Shown piece after piece: positions 1 to 10,949 of a stretch of 64,000 nt of DNA. The DNA is from Symbiodinium natans. Lineage: Eukaryota > Sar > Dinophyceae > Suessiales > Symbiodiniaceae. The notes under the pieces were generated by a model that did not search any database, was not told where the DNA came from, and saw nothing but the letters and a program-made list of their open reading frames with translations. The position numbers and the translations under genes were made by a program. Numbering within the stretch: the first letter of the stretch is position 1; each line of letters opens with the position of its first letter. Where the stretch lies: the NCBI GenBank assembly GCA_905221605.1, contig CAJNDS010002523.1, positions 62,001 through 126,000 of the forward strand. The letters run 5' to 3'.

Positions 1-69
1 CTGGTTCGCCACCTGGACAGCGGTCGTGGCCGCTGCGGCATCTGTGAAGCCAGCGGCCTTGAGAAGCTC
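1..69 (-). CDS. Partial exon at window edge, unknown protein
   Basis: The minus strand is open from about position 69 to the window edge and reads as an alanine-rich helix-like peptide (SELLKAAGFTDAAAATTA, then VQVANQ). An AG acceptor (CTTCACAG) lies inside it, so the real exon may begin near position 41. The composition resembles the helical linker exons of the array further right, but the segment is too short to assign. It belongs to a gene whose remaining downstream exons lie outside the window. Confidence 0.3.
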
Positions 70-1287
70 ACTGAGCGGAGGTTTTGGGACCTTTGGGGGC
101 AAAGCTGCTTCTTGGAGGGCACCTTGCCAGGGCCCACCATGCTCCCCCCCCTGCCCTGCTGGCCTGGAACTGAAGCAGCTTCTGCTCAGAGGCCTTTCAA
201 GTTGGCAGAAAATGTGCTTCTTGTAGGCTTGCATGGAGGATGCTGGCCCGGAGGTACAGCTCACGCTTCTTTTCCTTTTAGACCACATACCCTCAACACC
301 TTCAACACCCTCAACACCTTCCCAGCTGTAGCCTGACGCTTCTCGCGCTCTTCGGACAGCTCCTGGGGAGGTGGGCTTGCAGGCTGTGAGAAAGCCACAC
401 TGAGAAGATTTTATGAGGTACACTTGAGTTGCTAGGCTGCCCAGGATCAGTAACCTGCGAATAGAAAAGGTGCCCGTTTTTGATTGAAGCGGCTTGCAAT
501 GTACCCTAATCAGGAGTAATGGACGGGCACTATCGGGCACCATAGTTTGCGCCCTAGGTGCCAGCTTGTAAAATCGTGGCTGCAGGTACGCATGGCAGTT
601 TTTCGTCCCTGCTGCGATGACGTGCGTGCGCGTGCGATCACGGCAACTTCTCTGGCTCCTGCCATGTTGACAGGTGAACTTGCGACTGGTTCTTCAGAGT
701 GATGTTTCTTGCGCTTTTGGCAAGAGTACTTGGGATTTGCGACGTCGACTCAACGCTTACATGGTGAGCTCTTAGCAGAATCGAACCTACAGCCTTGGCC
801 CTTTTGTCGCATCTCCAAATCTTGTTTGTTCAAGTCTGTTTCGGGGGGACCCTTCCACAAGCCAGGCCTCTGACACCTAACCCCTAAACCTGCCACCCTC
901 AGATGCAATTGTCTGCAAGACCAGACAACCTGGCGCCGTCTCTAAAATTTAAAACCACAGGTGGCCAGCAAACCTAAGACACAACTCGGCAACATGAACA
1001 AGAACTAATAATAGTTAGTCGTGGAGGAGGGGTGGAGGAGGGGTGGAGGAGGGGAGGGGTGGAGGAGGGGAGGGGTGGAGGAGGGGAGGGGTGGAGGAGG
1101 GGGAGGGGTGGAGGAGGGGTGGAGGGGTGGAGGAAAACGGCTATGAACTTGAGCTGCAATTGGGAACCAAACCATTCTGGAGTCATTCTTGGATACTATT
1201 GAATGGATCTCTGTATTGGAATGTTCAACTCTGAGCCCTGGAGGTTCACTCAGTTGCACAGTAGCAGCAGCAGTAGCATGGTCTGCA
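70..1287. other. Spacer with no supported gene
   Basis: No conserved exon or long open frame was recognised. The only structured element is the GGAGG-type minisatellite at 1021-1134. Open frames crossing that minisatellite on either strand translate into Pro/Ser or Gly/Glu repeats and are products of the repeat. Confidence 0.5.
1021..1134. repeat. G-rich minisatellite (GTGGAGGAGGG type)
   Basis: About 114 bp of slightly irregular tandem copies of an 11-16 bp purine-rich unit (GTGGAGGAGGGG and variants) on the plus strand. Strand asymmetry is complete: G and A with T, almost no C. It lies about 150 bp past the stop codon of the membrane-protein gene on the minus strand, in its 3' flank. Confidence 0.9.
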
Positions 1288-3136
1288 TCAGGCTGGGCAA
1301 ACAATCCACTTCGGCTCGTCTGCTTCATCGCTTGATGTCAGTTCATCTCCCGAAAGAACAGCATCATAGCCGGTGCGCGGTGCGACTCTGTGGAGCTGCC
1401 ATTCTGGATGCGTATTGATGACCGACTGGATAGCCGCTGCACTCAACTGCCATTCTGTGTCGTGGAACCCGCCCAACAGGCGCACGGCCCTACCAAGGAA
1501 ATCCAGGAGCAAGACGAGGAATACAAAAGCCGCAACTCCTTGAAACGACCACATCCAACTTCGCTCGAAAACGTCTCCCCCATGATGCCAGAATTCCGGA
1601 ACCACGCGTATTGTCGAATAGATGCTGCACATCCACAGCAGCAGATACCAAAACAGGTCGGACAACGGCGACAAATCACGAAGGATTTCGCAGAGTGCAC
1701 CGTTAGCTATCGCATGACGCCAAAACGAAAAAGAGTAAGAGAACCGAAGGCACAAACCAAGTGGAGCAAGGGCTGCAAAAAATGTTGCAAGCTTCGCTGC
1801 TCCCAAAAGATGCAGTGACCAATCTTGCTTTACGGCAACACTCATGAGCTTGCGAAACAGAGGGCCGCTGGTAAGTGTTGCAATGAGAGTATGCTGCGCG
1901 AACACCCAGCAAGACCGTCCTGTCCGCAGCAGGCGGTGCAGTTCAACCTTCTCTTTGGCAGAGAGTTGCGGCGGTGGGGCATCAGGAAGACCAGCATCCC
2001 CGTGCAATCCCACTGTCAGCAAAGAGCCAGTCGGATGCGTAGGGGCTGTAGCACGAACCACCCTAAATGGAACGTCGTACGTGACTGCATACAGATAGTC
2101 ACCATGAAAAACAGCCAGCATCAAGCTTGTAAGCTTACTCTGCGTTGTGTACCTACCGCGTTTCGCAAGCCAATATGACAGACAAAATCTGTGTCGTCAT
2201 GCTGAGTCTTTACTACTGCGCAGTCATTAACTACGAAGACACCGGCACGAAAAACACACACAACATATTATGCTGCGATTGACCCAGACACAGAAGGAGG
2301 CCCGCTGGGACCACAGTCACAAGAGCATTCAACGTTGGCAGCTGGTAATAACACGCCAAGCCGGCAGCCTGCCTCTCCGTAGACGTGGATATGAAGACTT
2401 GTGAAGCCCCAGCAGCCCAGATAAAGGCACTGACACAACCTACAGACTGACAAACCCAGGATGCGATTCCCAGCCTCAGAGTGATCTTTTCGCTTGCTTC
2501 AGATAGTAAAGCCCAGTCATGCAGAATTTTCAGCAGCGTCCACCAGGCAATGCACGCCAAGCTCACATTTCTGGAAGCCGAAGCCTTGAGGTGGTCTTCA
2601 ATGGCAGCACGGCTGGCTGGATCTTCACAGTATGCCTTCGTCGCATTTTGATTGTTCGGTAAGATCTCCTCCTTTGCCATGAGAGATCCGAATACCGCAG
2701 GAAGGTATGCATACAGAAGAGGGACCGAGCTGAAAAATGAGACATCTGGAGCAGCAGCCTGGAGTCCACGACCATTCTGGACAGACACGTACCTACCCCA
2801 GGGAGAAGAACGTGCCTTTCTAGGCTGCTCACACGCTACTGTCTCGAAGCGACAGCCAACGCAAGCGTGAAAATACTCTACTGATAACTATCCTAGGCTC
2901 AGCGGCAGCCAATGAAAGAGGCGGATGGATGGATTTGTCAGGTTTCCAGCGCTGAGCTGCACGTTGGCCAAAGTCGTTGCAGGCAAATCATGTGTTCCGA
3001 AATACCTGATGAAGACGCATTCCGCACCATCCACACAAGCTACATAGTCTGAGGGCAGCCTCTCGTGGATGAACACGGCCACAAAGGGATATGAGGTCAG
3101 GCACGTGAGAACCATGCATTTCAGGTACTGCATCAT
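1288..3136 (-). CDS. Polytopic membrane protein, about three exons
   Basis: Three consecutive open segments on the minus strand form a plausible gene. The first starts at a double ATG (MMQYLKCMVL, 3136) and runs to about 2958. The second runs from about 2753 to 2280 (starting AAAPDVSFFSSVPLLYAYLP). The third runs from about 2143 to a TGA at 1288. Hydrophobic stretches that could be membrane helices occur in the second (around WWTLLKILHDW, SAFIWAAG and VVPAGLLLCLG) and the third (LHLLGAAKLATFFAALA, FWYLLLWMCSIY, FVFLVLLLDFLG), giving about six. The C-terminal part after the last helix is hydrophilic and acidic (DELTSSDEADEP). Exon borders are approximate; a GC donor after NVQLS would keep the frame. 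I do not recognise a family. Confidence 0.55.
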
Positions 3137-4463
3137 GGTTTGCGCTCAGCGATCCTGGCTCATTGATGTTCAGGGCTCCTCCATTGCATGTTAGGCTTCG
3201 GCCGTGTGCTCAAAAACCTGAAACTCTGGAAGTAGCTGCGGCATCTCACAGGAACCCGAAGGGCCCGGAATGAGGATGGCCCTGTTTGGACAAGACCCAG
3301 GCCTCAGGGACCAAAAGCCATATGCAAGCGCCCGGTTGGCATACGCCTAACTGCATTCGGGCAGTTTGCGATCTTCCAGGTCTTTTCAACCTCGAAGCCA
3401 TACGAAAACCAAACCCAGACAAACAAGTAAAAACTAGTTGGAGTGATAAACACAACACAAAATGAAGAGAGTGGTGCTTTGCGACCAGCTAGGATCTGAC
3501 GAGCATGCCCCAGAACATTTGGGTAAGGAATTTCGGCGTTTCGCAGGAAGCCCGAAAGGTCCCGGAGTGACGAGCAACGCATTCTTGTGGCCTGAAGAAA
3601 GGCAACCGAAACTCGAATCTGCAATACGCCTGGCCCTGTCTGCAATGACCGGCTCGAAAGCTGTCATGACAAGGTGTGATGAGAGCATGGCATTTTAAGT
3701 GGTGAAAGCAAACCACATGCACTTCTCAGGCAGAAAGAAACGATGCATTCGGGCCGCCTGCAGTCTTCCAGGTCTCTTAACTTTGAGTGTCTGTGTGTTC
3801 ATCAAAACCCCAAACCATACCAAACCTGCAGCGGCCAGTCCGAACGCAGGTCCAGCTCAGGTTGACATGTTTCTCAGCGCGCTTCAAGGGCCAGATCCCA
3901 AAACGCACAAACACTCGGAACGGAAAGCATATTTCAGAGTTACAAAAGCATTTGGGCCACGAGAATCAGCCATCGTGGCATCCGAAAGATTCGTTCGGCA
4001 ATGGTTTCCCTCGTGTTGTTCTCTGGGGTTGGCCAGTTGAACTGGCGCATCCTTGATTGAAATATTTACCTTGTCAAACACAATTCGAGCAAATAGCACA
4101 GAGGCAGGTTTCTCTTGGACCTCCCCTCCGGCAGCTTTTCCCCGAACGGTCCTTCACAAACCACTGAAACCTGCATCAGCAATGCCTCTTGGGTACAGTG
4201 TCTTGTAGAAAGCTGCCCCATGCGCATCCTAAGTCCGGAGCAATTAGAAACCAGCTCGAGCAAGCTACTCCTTCTTCGCAGAACCTCCACTGTAACGACC
4301 TAATGAAGTTTTATTTTGTTCCATATTCGATGTCACTTTCCCTTCTATGGCAAACCAATTGGAGGACGATAGGACCGATATGAGCGTGCTTTTCTCCTCT
4401 GTTGTTCCGCCAAATTGGCGGTCCGATTGAAAGGGATCACGAGGAGTTCTGAAGGTCCGTGCT
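3137..4463. other. Spacer with no supported gene
   Basis: Several overlapping short open frames exist on both strands, none with convincing protein composition and none sharing sequence with other exons in the window. Two stretches around 3300-3400 and 3500-3800 are locally similar to each other (shared words around CGAAAGGTCCCGGA and TTCCAGGTCT), which suggests an old small duplication. Confidence 0.4.
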
Positions 4464-4985
4464 TTAAGCATTCCCATTCACTGTGCTGTCTCCTTCTTGC
4501 TCCATGTTCAGCTTTGCTGTGTCCTGGCCATGCCCATGCAAGGTCCTGCTTGGACTACCTTCACATATTCCTTCCTCCGAAAAGATCTTGTCGAAGCCAT
4601 CCTTATTCGTGGTATCCCCCGACTCCGCCATCTCGCCCAGCTTCTGCAGTGAGAACAGTTCCAGCACCCGACTTCCATAGCGTTCACAGACGTGCCCGTC
4701 TGGCACATCGCCTCGAACCCATGCTTGGTACATGTCTTCCCCCGCTTCTGAAGCAATGAACCGCAAGTCCACATGCACTGGGTCCAGGACTCCGCCGTTT
4801 CTTCCGCCCTTCGACGTAGCTCCCTCGTCCCGGGTGGCTTCAGGATCCTGACTTGGGGGACCCGCAGTTGCTGTGGACTCCAGGGTCACGGTCTGCACTC
4901 CAGGTGGGCCAAGACCATTGAGGACTTTCATCATCTCTTGGCGATCCCACCTGGATTCAATGTTGGGATAACACCATATGCATTA
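4464..4985 (-). CDS. Hypothetical acidic protein segment
   Basis: An open frame of about 170 codons on the minus strand ends with a stop at 4464 and can be read from about 4985 (YPNIESRWDRQEMMKVLNGL near its start). The peptide is hydrophilic and acidic, with a Gly/Ser/Glu-rich first half and a second half containing SRVLELFSLQKLGEMAES. Composition looks like real coding sequence. Its place is unclear: it lies 100 bp past the apparent stop of the BPI/LBP-like gene and 1.3 kb before the start of the membrane-protein gene. It could be a C-terminal extension of the former reached by an unrecognised splice, or a separate gene. No family recognised. Confidence 0.4.
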
Positions 4986-5084
4986 CACGCTCTACAGTAC
5001 TCGTCCGTCCCCTGAATAGGAAGGAAAGGAATGGATCCAGCTTGTGGGTTCTATTTCGCGTTGTTCTCTACTCCCTCAGCATCT

Positions 5085-7417
5085 TCAAAGGGTTTCTGCG
5101 CAGTGACCCAGCCACGTCCAGTTCACGACCAGGTCCGACAGGAAGAAGACTCCCTCCTCGCTGACGTTGGCATTGACGTTGCCGAGCGTTAAGGCTCCGG
5201 TCGGGTCGCCTCCGTGGTTCAGACCAGGGAACTCGTAAATGGCTTTTCTTGCAATAAGGGTTGCTTGCGGGACTCTAGAGGAAATCGAATGATGAACTAG
5301 AGGGGGCTTCGAAAAGCATGCAGAGGCGGTCGCCTAGTGGTATATACTGCTTGGAGAATGTGTCGGTGTTCAAAGCATCCTCGGCGGGCTGCTTGATGAT
5401 GGCCAGGAGTTGAGAAGCCATCATCAGGTTCACCGGGCCTTCAGTCCCGAAAAACTGCGTGTAAGAGTATAATCCTTACATCAACCACGGCCAACAGGCC
5501 GCCCTGTCTTCATTACTTCTGGTTCCCCGATGACCCCGCATCCAAACAAACTCTCACGAAGGATCCTCAGAAAGACCCATGATTTGAGATGCCTGCAAGA
5601 AGTTCATGTAACACAGGCTTGTGCAACTATCACCAGGGCCTTTTAGAGGGTCAGGTATATTTTGCTGTTGGGTTTGACAAAATTACAAGCGACTAGGCAA
5701 CTCTAAGGTGAGACTTGTCATCGTAGAACCCACTCACCTTCTGAGAACTGGGCCGGCGATGCTGCTACCTTCTCGAATGTTCGACGGTTCCAGAATTGTT
5801 GCGTGGGCTCTGAGCTGCTGAGGCCCCCCAGCAGTCGGACTGGGCTCCACAAAAAGCTCGACCCGCCCATGGACATCAGCAAGGACGGAGAAGAGGAACT
5901 CGGAGGTGTCGTAGAGCATGGAAGCTTGCAGCCGGCGAAAGCTGAACACCATTGGGACGTTGATGCCCATGCGGCCCTTTTGGAAGTCGAAGGTCGGCAG
6001 TTCCCTGCCCACATCTGCTCGCACAAGCAGCCTCACGCGCCAGTGTGTCTTTCCAGGTGCATGTCAATACATCAGCATCTTCCCTCATGGTAAACAGAAT
6101 GAGAAACTGCTCTTTTCTCTCCCCCGATACTAGTACAAACCTTAGTGCTGCCCAAAGAAAGCCTGGAGCTTGCAATGGAAAAGAACATGGCCCTTTAGTC
6201 CGCAGGGTAATGCCTGAATGGTTGAACCCCTGACCCTTAGTTGGCAGCGCAAGCAGCGGTTGCGTTGATGGGTACAGATCCTTCAACCCGGGGGCCAGGA
6301 TAGACATGAAGTCGGTGTCCAGCTTTAGACCTATGCGGACTCACGAAGAGGTTTGGGTGCTTGGGCTTTGGTGGAGTTCTAGGCATTTCGCAGCGACCAT
6401 GGCTTAGAGTGTGTAGTTCCCATGTCATGTTTTTTGTTTCCTCCATGGCTGTCTCTCAGGCCTAGTGCGTTGTCTGGGACACCGCTGGGCAAGAGCGTGT
6501 AGCTGAGGATGCCGGTGGAGTTCAGCATCCACAAGAAGCCTTGACACAGGGAGTGCTTGTAAAACGGACGCAGGCAAGGCAACAACAAAAAACAACACAG
6601 AGTTCGAAGCAAGCCGCACTCCACAGTCCTCTTCGACGCAGTTATGGATGCCATGCGTGTGGACCATGTGGAAGGAAGGGCGCTTTGGAAGGGCTCCTGG
6701 GGAAACGGGCAAACACGATCTGTGTGGCTCACCGATGAGATGGCGCCCCGAATATCCACCTGAAGGTAATCCTGCTTGGTCCCAATGTAATCCAGAGCGA
6801 GATTGATCGACAAAGAGTCATGAACCTCTGGCATTGGGAGTAAGACTTTCAAGTCCAAATCATTCAGCATTCGAGCAAGGTCGCTGTTGATGAACGTTGA
6901 GACTTGATCTCGGATCTTATTGGCAGCTACTTCTTCCAGCTTCGACTGGAAAAGCCAGGCACCCCAGTTCATGACCCAAGGAAAGTTGGACTGGCTGAAT
7001 GAGACTGACTCCAAGTCAAGGTCGGCATCCACTTGAGCGAGCTTGACCTGAGGAAGGCCATTCCGCGTGCTGACCTGGATGGAGGCACACACAAAGCCGT
7101 CTGGCATCACGACGTTGACCATGCCAGAATCTGATAGGAATTGCCACTCTGCATGCCAGCTGGAGGAGATGTTGGCCGTGATTTCTTTCAAGCATAGCTG
7201 GATGCCGCTGGGCATCTGGAATAACATATCTGGATGTTTTACTGCAATGTTGTGGATGTTAATGTTCCACATTCGGTAGCTGATGCCGCTGTATGTCCCG
7301 CTTGCGCCCTCGCTAAGCTGGACGTCAGAAAGGCTCTTTAGCACGTTTGGCAAGAGCCTTACTGGTTCGGAAACCGTGGGAAAATGGATGTGAATTGTTG
7401 CATTGTCATCCCCTCCC
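5085..7417 (-). CDS. BPI/LBP-type lipid-binding protein, 5' end missing
   Basis: Six minus-strand segments fit the bactericidal-permeability-increasing/LPS-binding protein fold. They lie at about 7417-6733, 6555-6440, 6327-6240, 6037-5743, 5458-5260 and 5240-5085. The first holds a typical N-terminal barrel pattern: an HFPTVSEPVRLLP region, then SYRMWNINIHNIAV, a Gly-Ile strand, a WHAEWQFLSDSG strand and helix, and the LNDLDLKVLLPMPEV to INLALDYIG turn that closes the barrel. The second has the NSTGILSYTLLP start of the C-terminal barrel, and the rest supplies its strands (FPGLNHGGDPTGALTLGNVN). The first and fourth segments end at canonical GT donors, unlike the array genes. A TGA at 5087-5085 ends the last exon (GHCAETL). 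I could not find the signal-peptide exon upstream. Family members bind lipids or LPS in a hydrophobic groove; the ligand here is unknown. Confidence 0.7.
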
Positions 7418-9504
7418 CTGTAAAACGCCTCCCACTGCTGAAGCCTATTTAGAACTTTCCTTGTATCCCACACTGATACAACTTTACTCCCACTCAGACA
7501 AACCCCGAGTACGTCTTAGGATTACCTACTGTGCACTGCAGCCTCACTAGAATACAACAGCCGCAAGAGAATCCCAAAACAAAGAGACCGCCTTCTTCCA
7601 GGAGGCTCGTGCGTCATGTAGTCCAAGGCGTGCTGCGTGAGGCGCATGCGCAGCCCCGGATCTATCTCGCTTTTCTGCCGTTCCTTTCAGGAACTTAAAT
7701 AAAAGAGCGGGGGTTCTAGGGTTTATAGGCATCTGAAAGAGGGGTTTCTAATTCTAATTGCTTAGAGTTCAGGGGGGGTTAACTATAGGGTTCAGGGCCC
7801 TGCTGGTGCTTGAGCACCCTGGGGGTCCTGAGCTCCCTGGACGGAAGTCAGAAGAGGGACGAGCGCAAGCAGTAGCCGCATCATGGGGACCATTTTCAGC
7901 AGAGAGGTGGCTATGCCGGCTATGCAACGCGCAGCAGCACCACAAAAGAGGGGTCTAGCACTTCCATCTTGAGGGCTCCGGGATCTTCAGGGGCCTTGAT
8001 TGCTAGAAGCTTGGGGTGGTTGTTGATTTTGGGGGTCGCAAACTCTTGGAGGTCACGGGCTCAGATGAGGTTGCAGCCGACTTGTCTACGATCACTCTTC
8101 TCAGCAGCTGGATTCTGATAGCTTGTCGCAGGGTGCTTCACAAACGCTTCAGAGCCCGGATAACACGCTCCCAACATCGCGGTTGGAGCAGTTCCAACTG
8201 CAAAAAGCTGTCCGCATCCCGCCGTCCCTCCCTCCCCCCTCACCCCCTGGTGTCACTGGCTAGTGTCGTACTGCTCGTTGTAGTAGGTCGCTAAAACCTC
8301 GATACAAGCAAGGTTGGGTGCAGCTGTCCAGGAGTTGAGGCACTGGTGTGTGAACAAATTCGCGGACATCTTGCGGCGAAGAAGGCTCATCTCCAAAACA
8401 TGAAAGATGAGTGTCCGCTCCATCTTGTCTTTGTACCGAGCCCCCCATTCCAACCCAGCCCCTTCAGCCCCTGCGGTGCGAGAGCTTTCCCCATCTCCGA
8501 CACGGGGTCAGGGTCTCGGGTTCGGGGCTATAAGGGTTTAATCGCAAAGTTTTTGAGACGGGACCACAAACCTCAGGCCAGCACTGAAATCCCCGAGCGA
8601 AGCTGTGGCAAAGCATGAACACAGGTTTCATTGGGGGCTTATCAAGAAACATGTAGAAGGTGATCGCCGGAGTATTGGAGTGGCCTCAGCACCATGCGCG
8701 TGATCAGCTTTCAAGGGTATCGCCGATAGCTGTTGCGTTGTGGCGCGTAAGGCTACCTCGGCACCCACAGCGGCATCCTTAGTGCCTTGGTATCATCTTC
8801 ATGTTCATCGACTCCGCAAAAGGAATTCTTCCTAAAAATAGAGTTGGAGGGTACCTCTATAGTCCGAAAGCGGAACCACTGCCGGATCGGTATTCTGGCT
8901 GATGCCCGACAGGCTTGAAGTCAGGCAATGTCTGCGACCAAGCCCACTGTTGCAAGAAGGTAGACATGCGTGTGTCTGTTGCTTTGCAGCTCAACATGAC
9001 CGCACTTTACACTGCAAGCTCAGCAACCCATGCTGCAGGTCTCCTGCTGCAGGTGGATTTGAATAGCTCAACAAACTAACTCGGAGCAAGTTCTCTTCGG
9101 AGATCTAGGTTGCCTCGAGGCAGCAGGGCCTCTTCGGATAGATGCCCAAAAAAAGCCAGGCATCCTCCTTCACGCAACATGCAAACTATATTGAAATCGT
9201 AAGGATGCTCCAGGCTCTTGCAAATCTTATTTGGCCAGCCTTCCAGCAGAACTTGCTCACACTGATCAAGGTATATACAGAATTATGCCAATGCTTGTTG
9301 CTGCCAGGCATGGTGCAAGTATGTCCAGCTATAGAAAATATTTAGTCTGTCTAGCACAAAGCAGCCTAGCATAAACACCTGAGGCTGCACCAGCAGGCTG
9401 CTCAGCAACTGACTTGTCAACTGCACTGGGCACAGCTTCTTTCCTCAGCCTCGTTCTCTAATCACAGCTTGTTGCTGAGCGTGGGGCCCCTTGAGGGTCC
9501 AGTT
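7418..9504. other. Spacer, probably holding unseen 5' exons
   Basis: No convincing exon was recognised, although the missing N-terminus of the BPI/LBP-like gene should lie here. Scattered CCCTAA/TTAGGG words occur near 7710-7800. The region has no long open frame and no similarity I can see to the array spacers. Confidence 0.4.
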
Positions 9505-10918
9505 TTAGACCATGACGTCATCAGTCTGCTTGTCAATGCAAGCTTCAGAGAACGTCAGCCCATTCGATGGGAGAATCAGCTCCTGCTTTGCCCCCCAGAT
9601 CTGACGTAGCAGCTTTGTCATGCCCTTGAGACGGGACTTGGCGAGATAGTTCATCGTGGAGCTGCAGGTGGGGTGCTTCTCGGCCTGCTTCCAGCCTGCA
9701 GGGCGCTGCGAAGGATAGGAAGACCCGCCCCCCCCCCCATTCCGACTTCCCATCCACCCCCCACCTGCAATGCACTCTTTGTGGGAGCACGCGTCGGCCC
9801 TCCTGTGAGGGCCGTTATCGAGCACGGGCTGGACATACAGGGCATAGCACCTGGAATTTCGTCAGACACGCTCCTGCATGCACATGCATCTCGAAAGGAA
9901 GTCCATGAACTCAGTGCCCTCACAATCTCAACATTCGGATCCGCATCTCTTTCGGGGACGCTACGGTTTCAGTCAGGACGCATCGGGCTTTGCAGCATCA
10001 TCTCGGAGGCATGCTGCTGGCAATAAATGCCGCTTTCGTCCTTGTTGCACCAACTTTGTGCCTGCTCGTTGATGGATGCTGAACAAACGGTATACGGGAT
10101 CCGGGGTTCGGGTTCAGGGCGCATAGGCTATATGGGACCGAAAGCCAAAGCCCTCCATAAGGCCAGGAGGGACACCGAAGGTGGACCCACCTGCTTCTTC
10201 ATCTCATTGAGCACAAAACTCTGAAGCGAGCTCCTGCGCGGCTGAGATGCTTCATGTAGGCTGTCGAACATGCAGATGAACGCTGAGGGTAGTTCATCGC
10301 CACTTAACGACAGTTTTCAGGGTCCTGACAACACCGAGAATTGTTTTTTCTTGGGGTTTGGGCTCTAGTGTTGATTGTGCAACTCAACTCTTGCTACGTG
10401 GGTCTACGTCCCTTTGCCTGACATGCAAGCATGCCACGCTTTCGTGCGCAAACCTCGCAAACCCGCGGCTCAATTTTCTGGGCTTCGGGATCACAGCTCA
10501 GGTGTACGATCACAACGGTTTAACATGACCCTAGACCCTGCAAACCCTCGCCCTCAACACGGAAACATCGAGAGGTCACGACGTGTTTCCGAAAACAGTT
10601 GCATGCGCAACAACACTTGAACTTAGCCGTGAATAACACCTCTGTGTCCCAAACAAACAACAAGTCAGTGATGCCGATACAATGCAGGGATTGCTGAAAT
10701 TAGGGGTCCTTACTGGGGTCCTGATTCTAAGGGGATCCTACTATTTGGGGATCTACACCCTATAACCCTAAACCCTAAACCCTAAACCTTCGAAAACCCC
10801 ATGTATAGTATCTCTGAGTCCTGCATCGATGGAAGTTGCTGGTCCCGAGCTGTGAGGCCGCGCAGACGGAGGGGGCGTAGCAACCGGCGAAGGCCTTCGG
10901 GCGGGAGCTGCTTAATAC

Positions 10919-10949
<31 letters not shown>

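Noticed and set aside
1005-1328. Pro/Ser-rich open frames across the minisatellite
   Set aside because: They are translations of the tandem repeat and are open in several frames at once.
4415-4759. Plus-strand open frame of 114 codons
   Set aside because: It is antisense to the better-composed minus-strand frame at 4464-4985.
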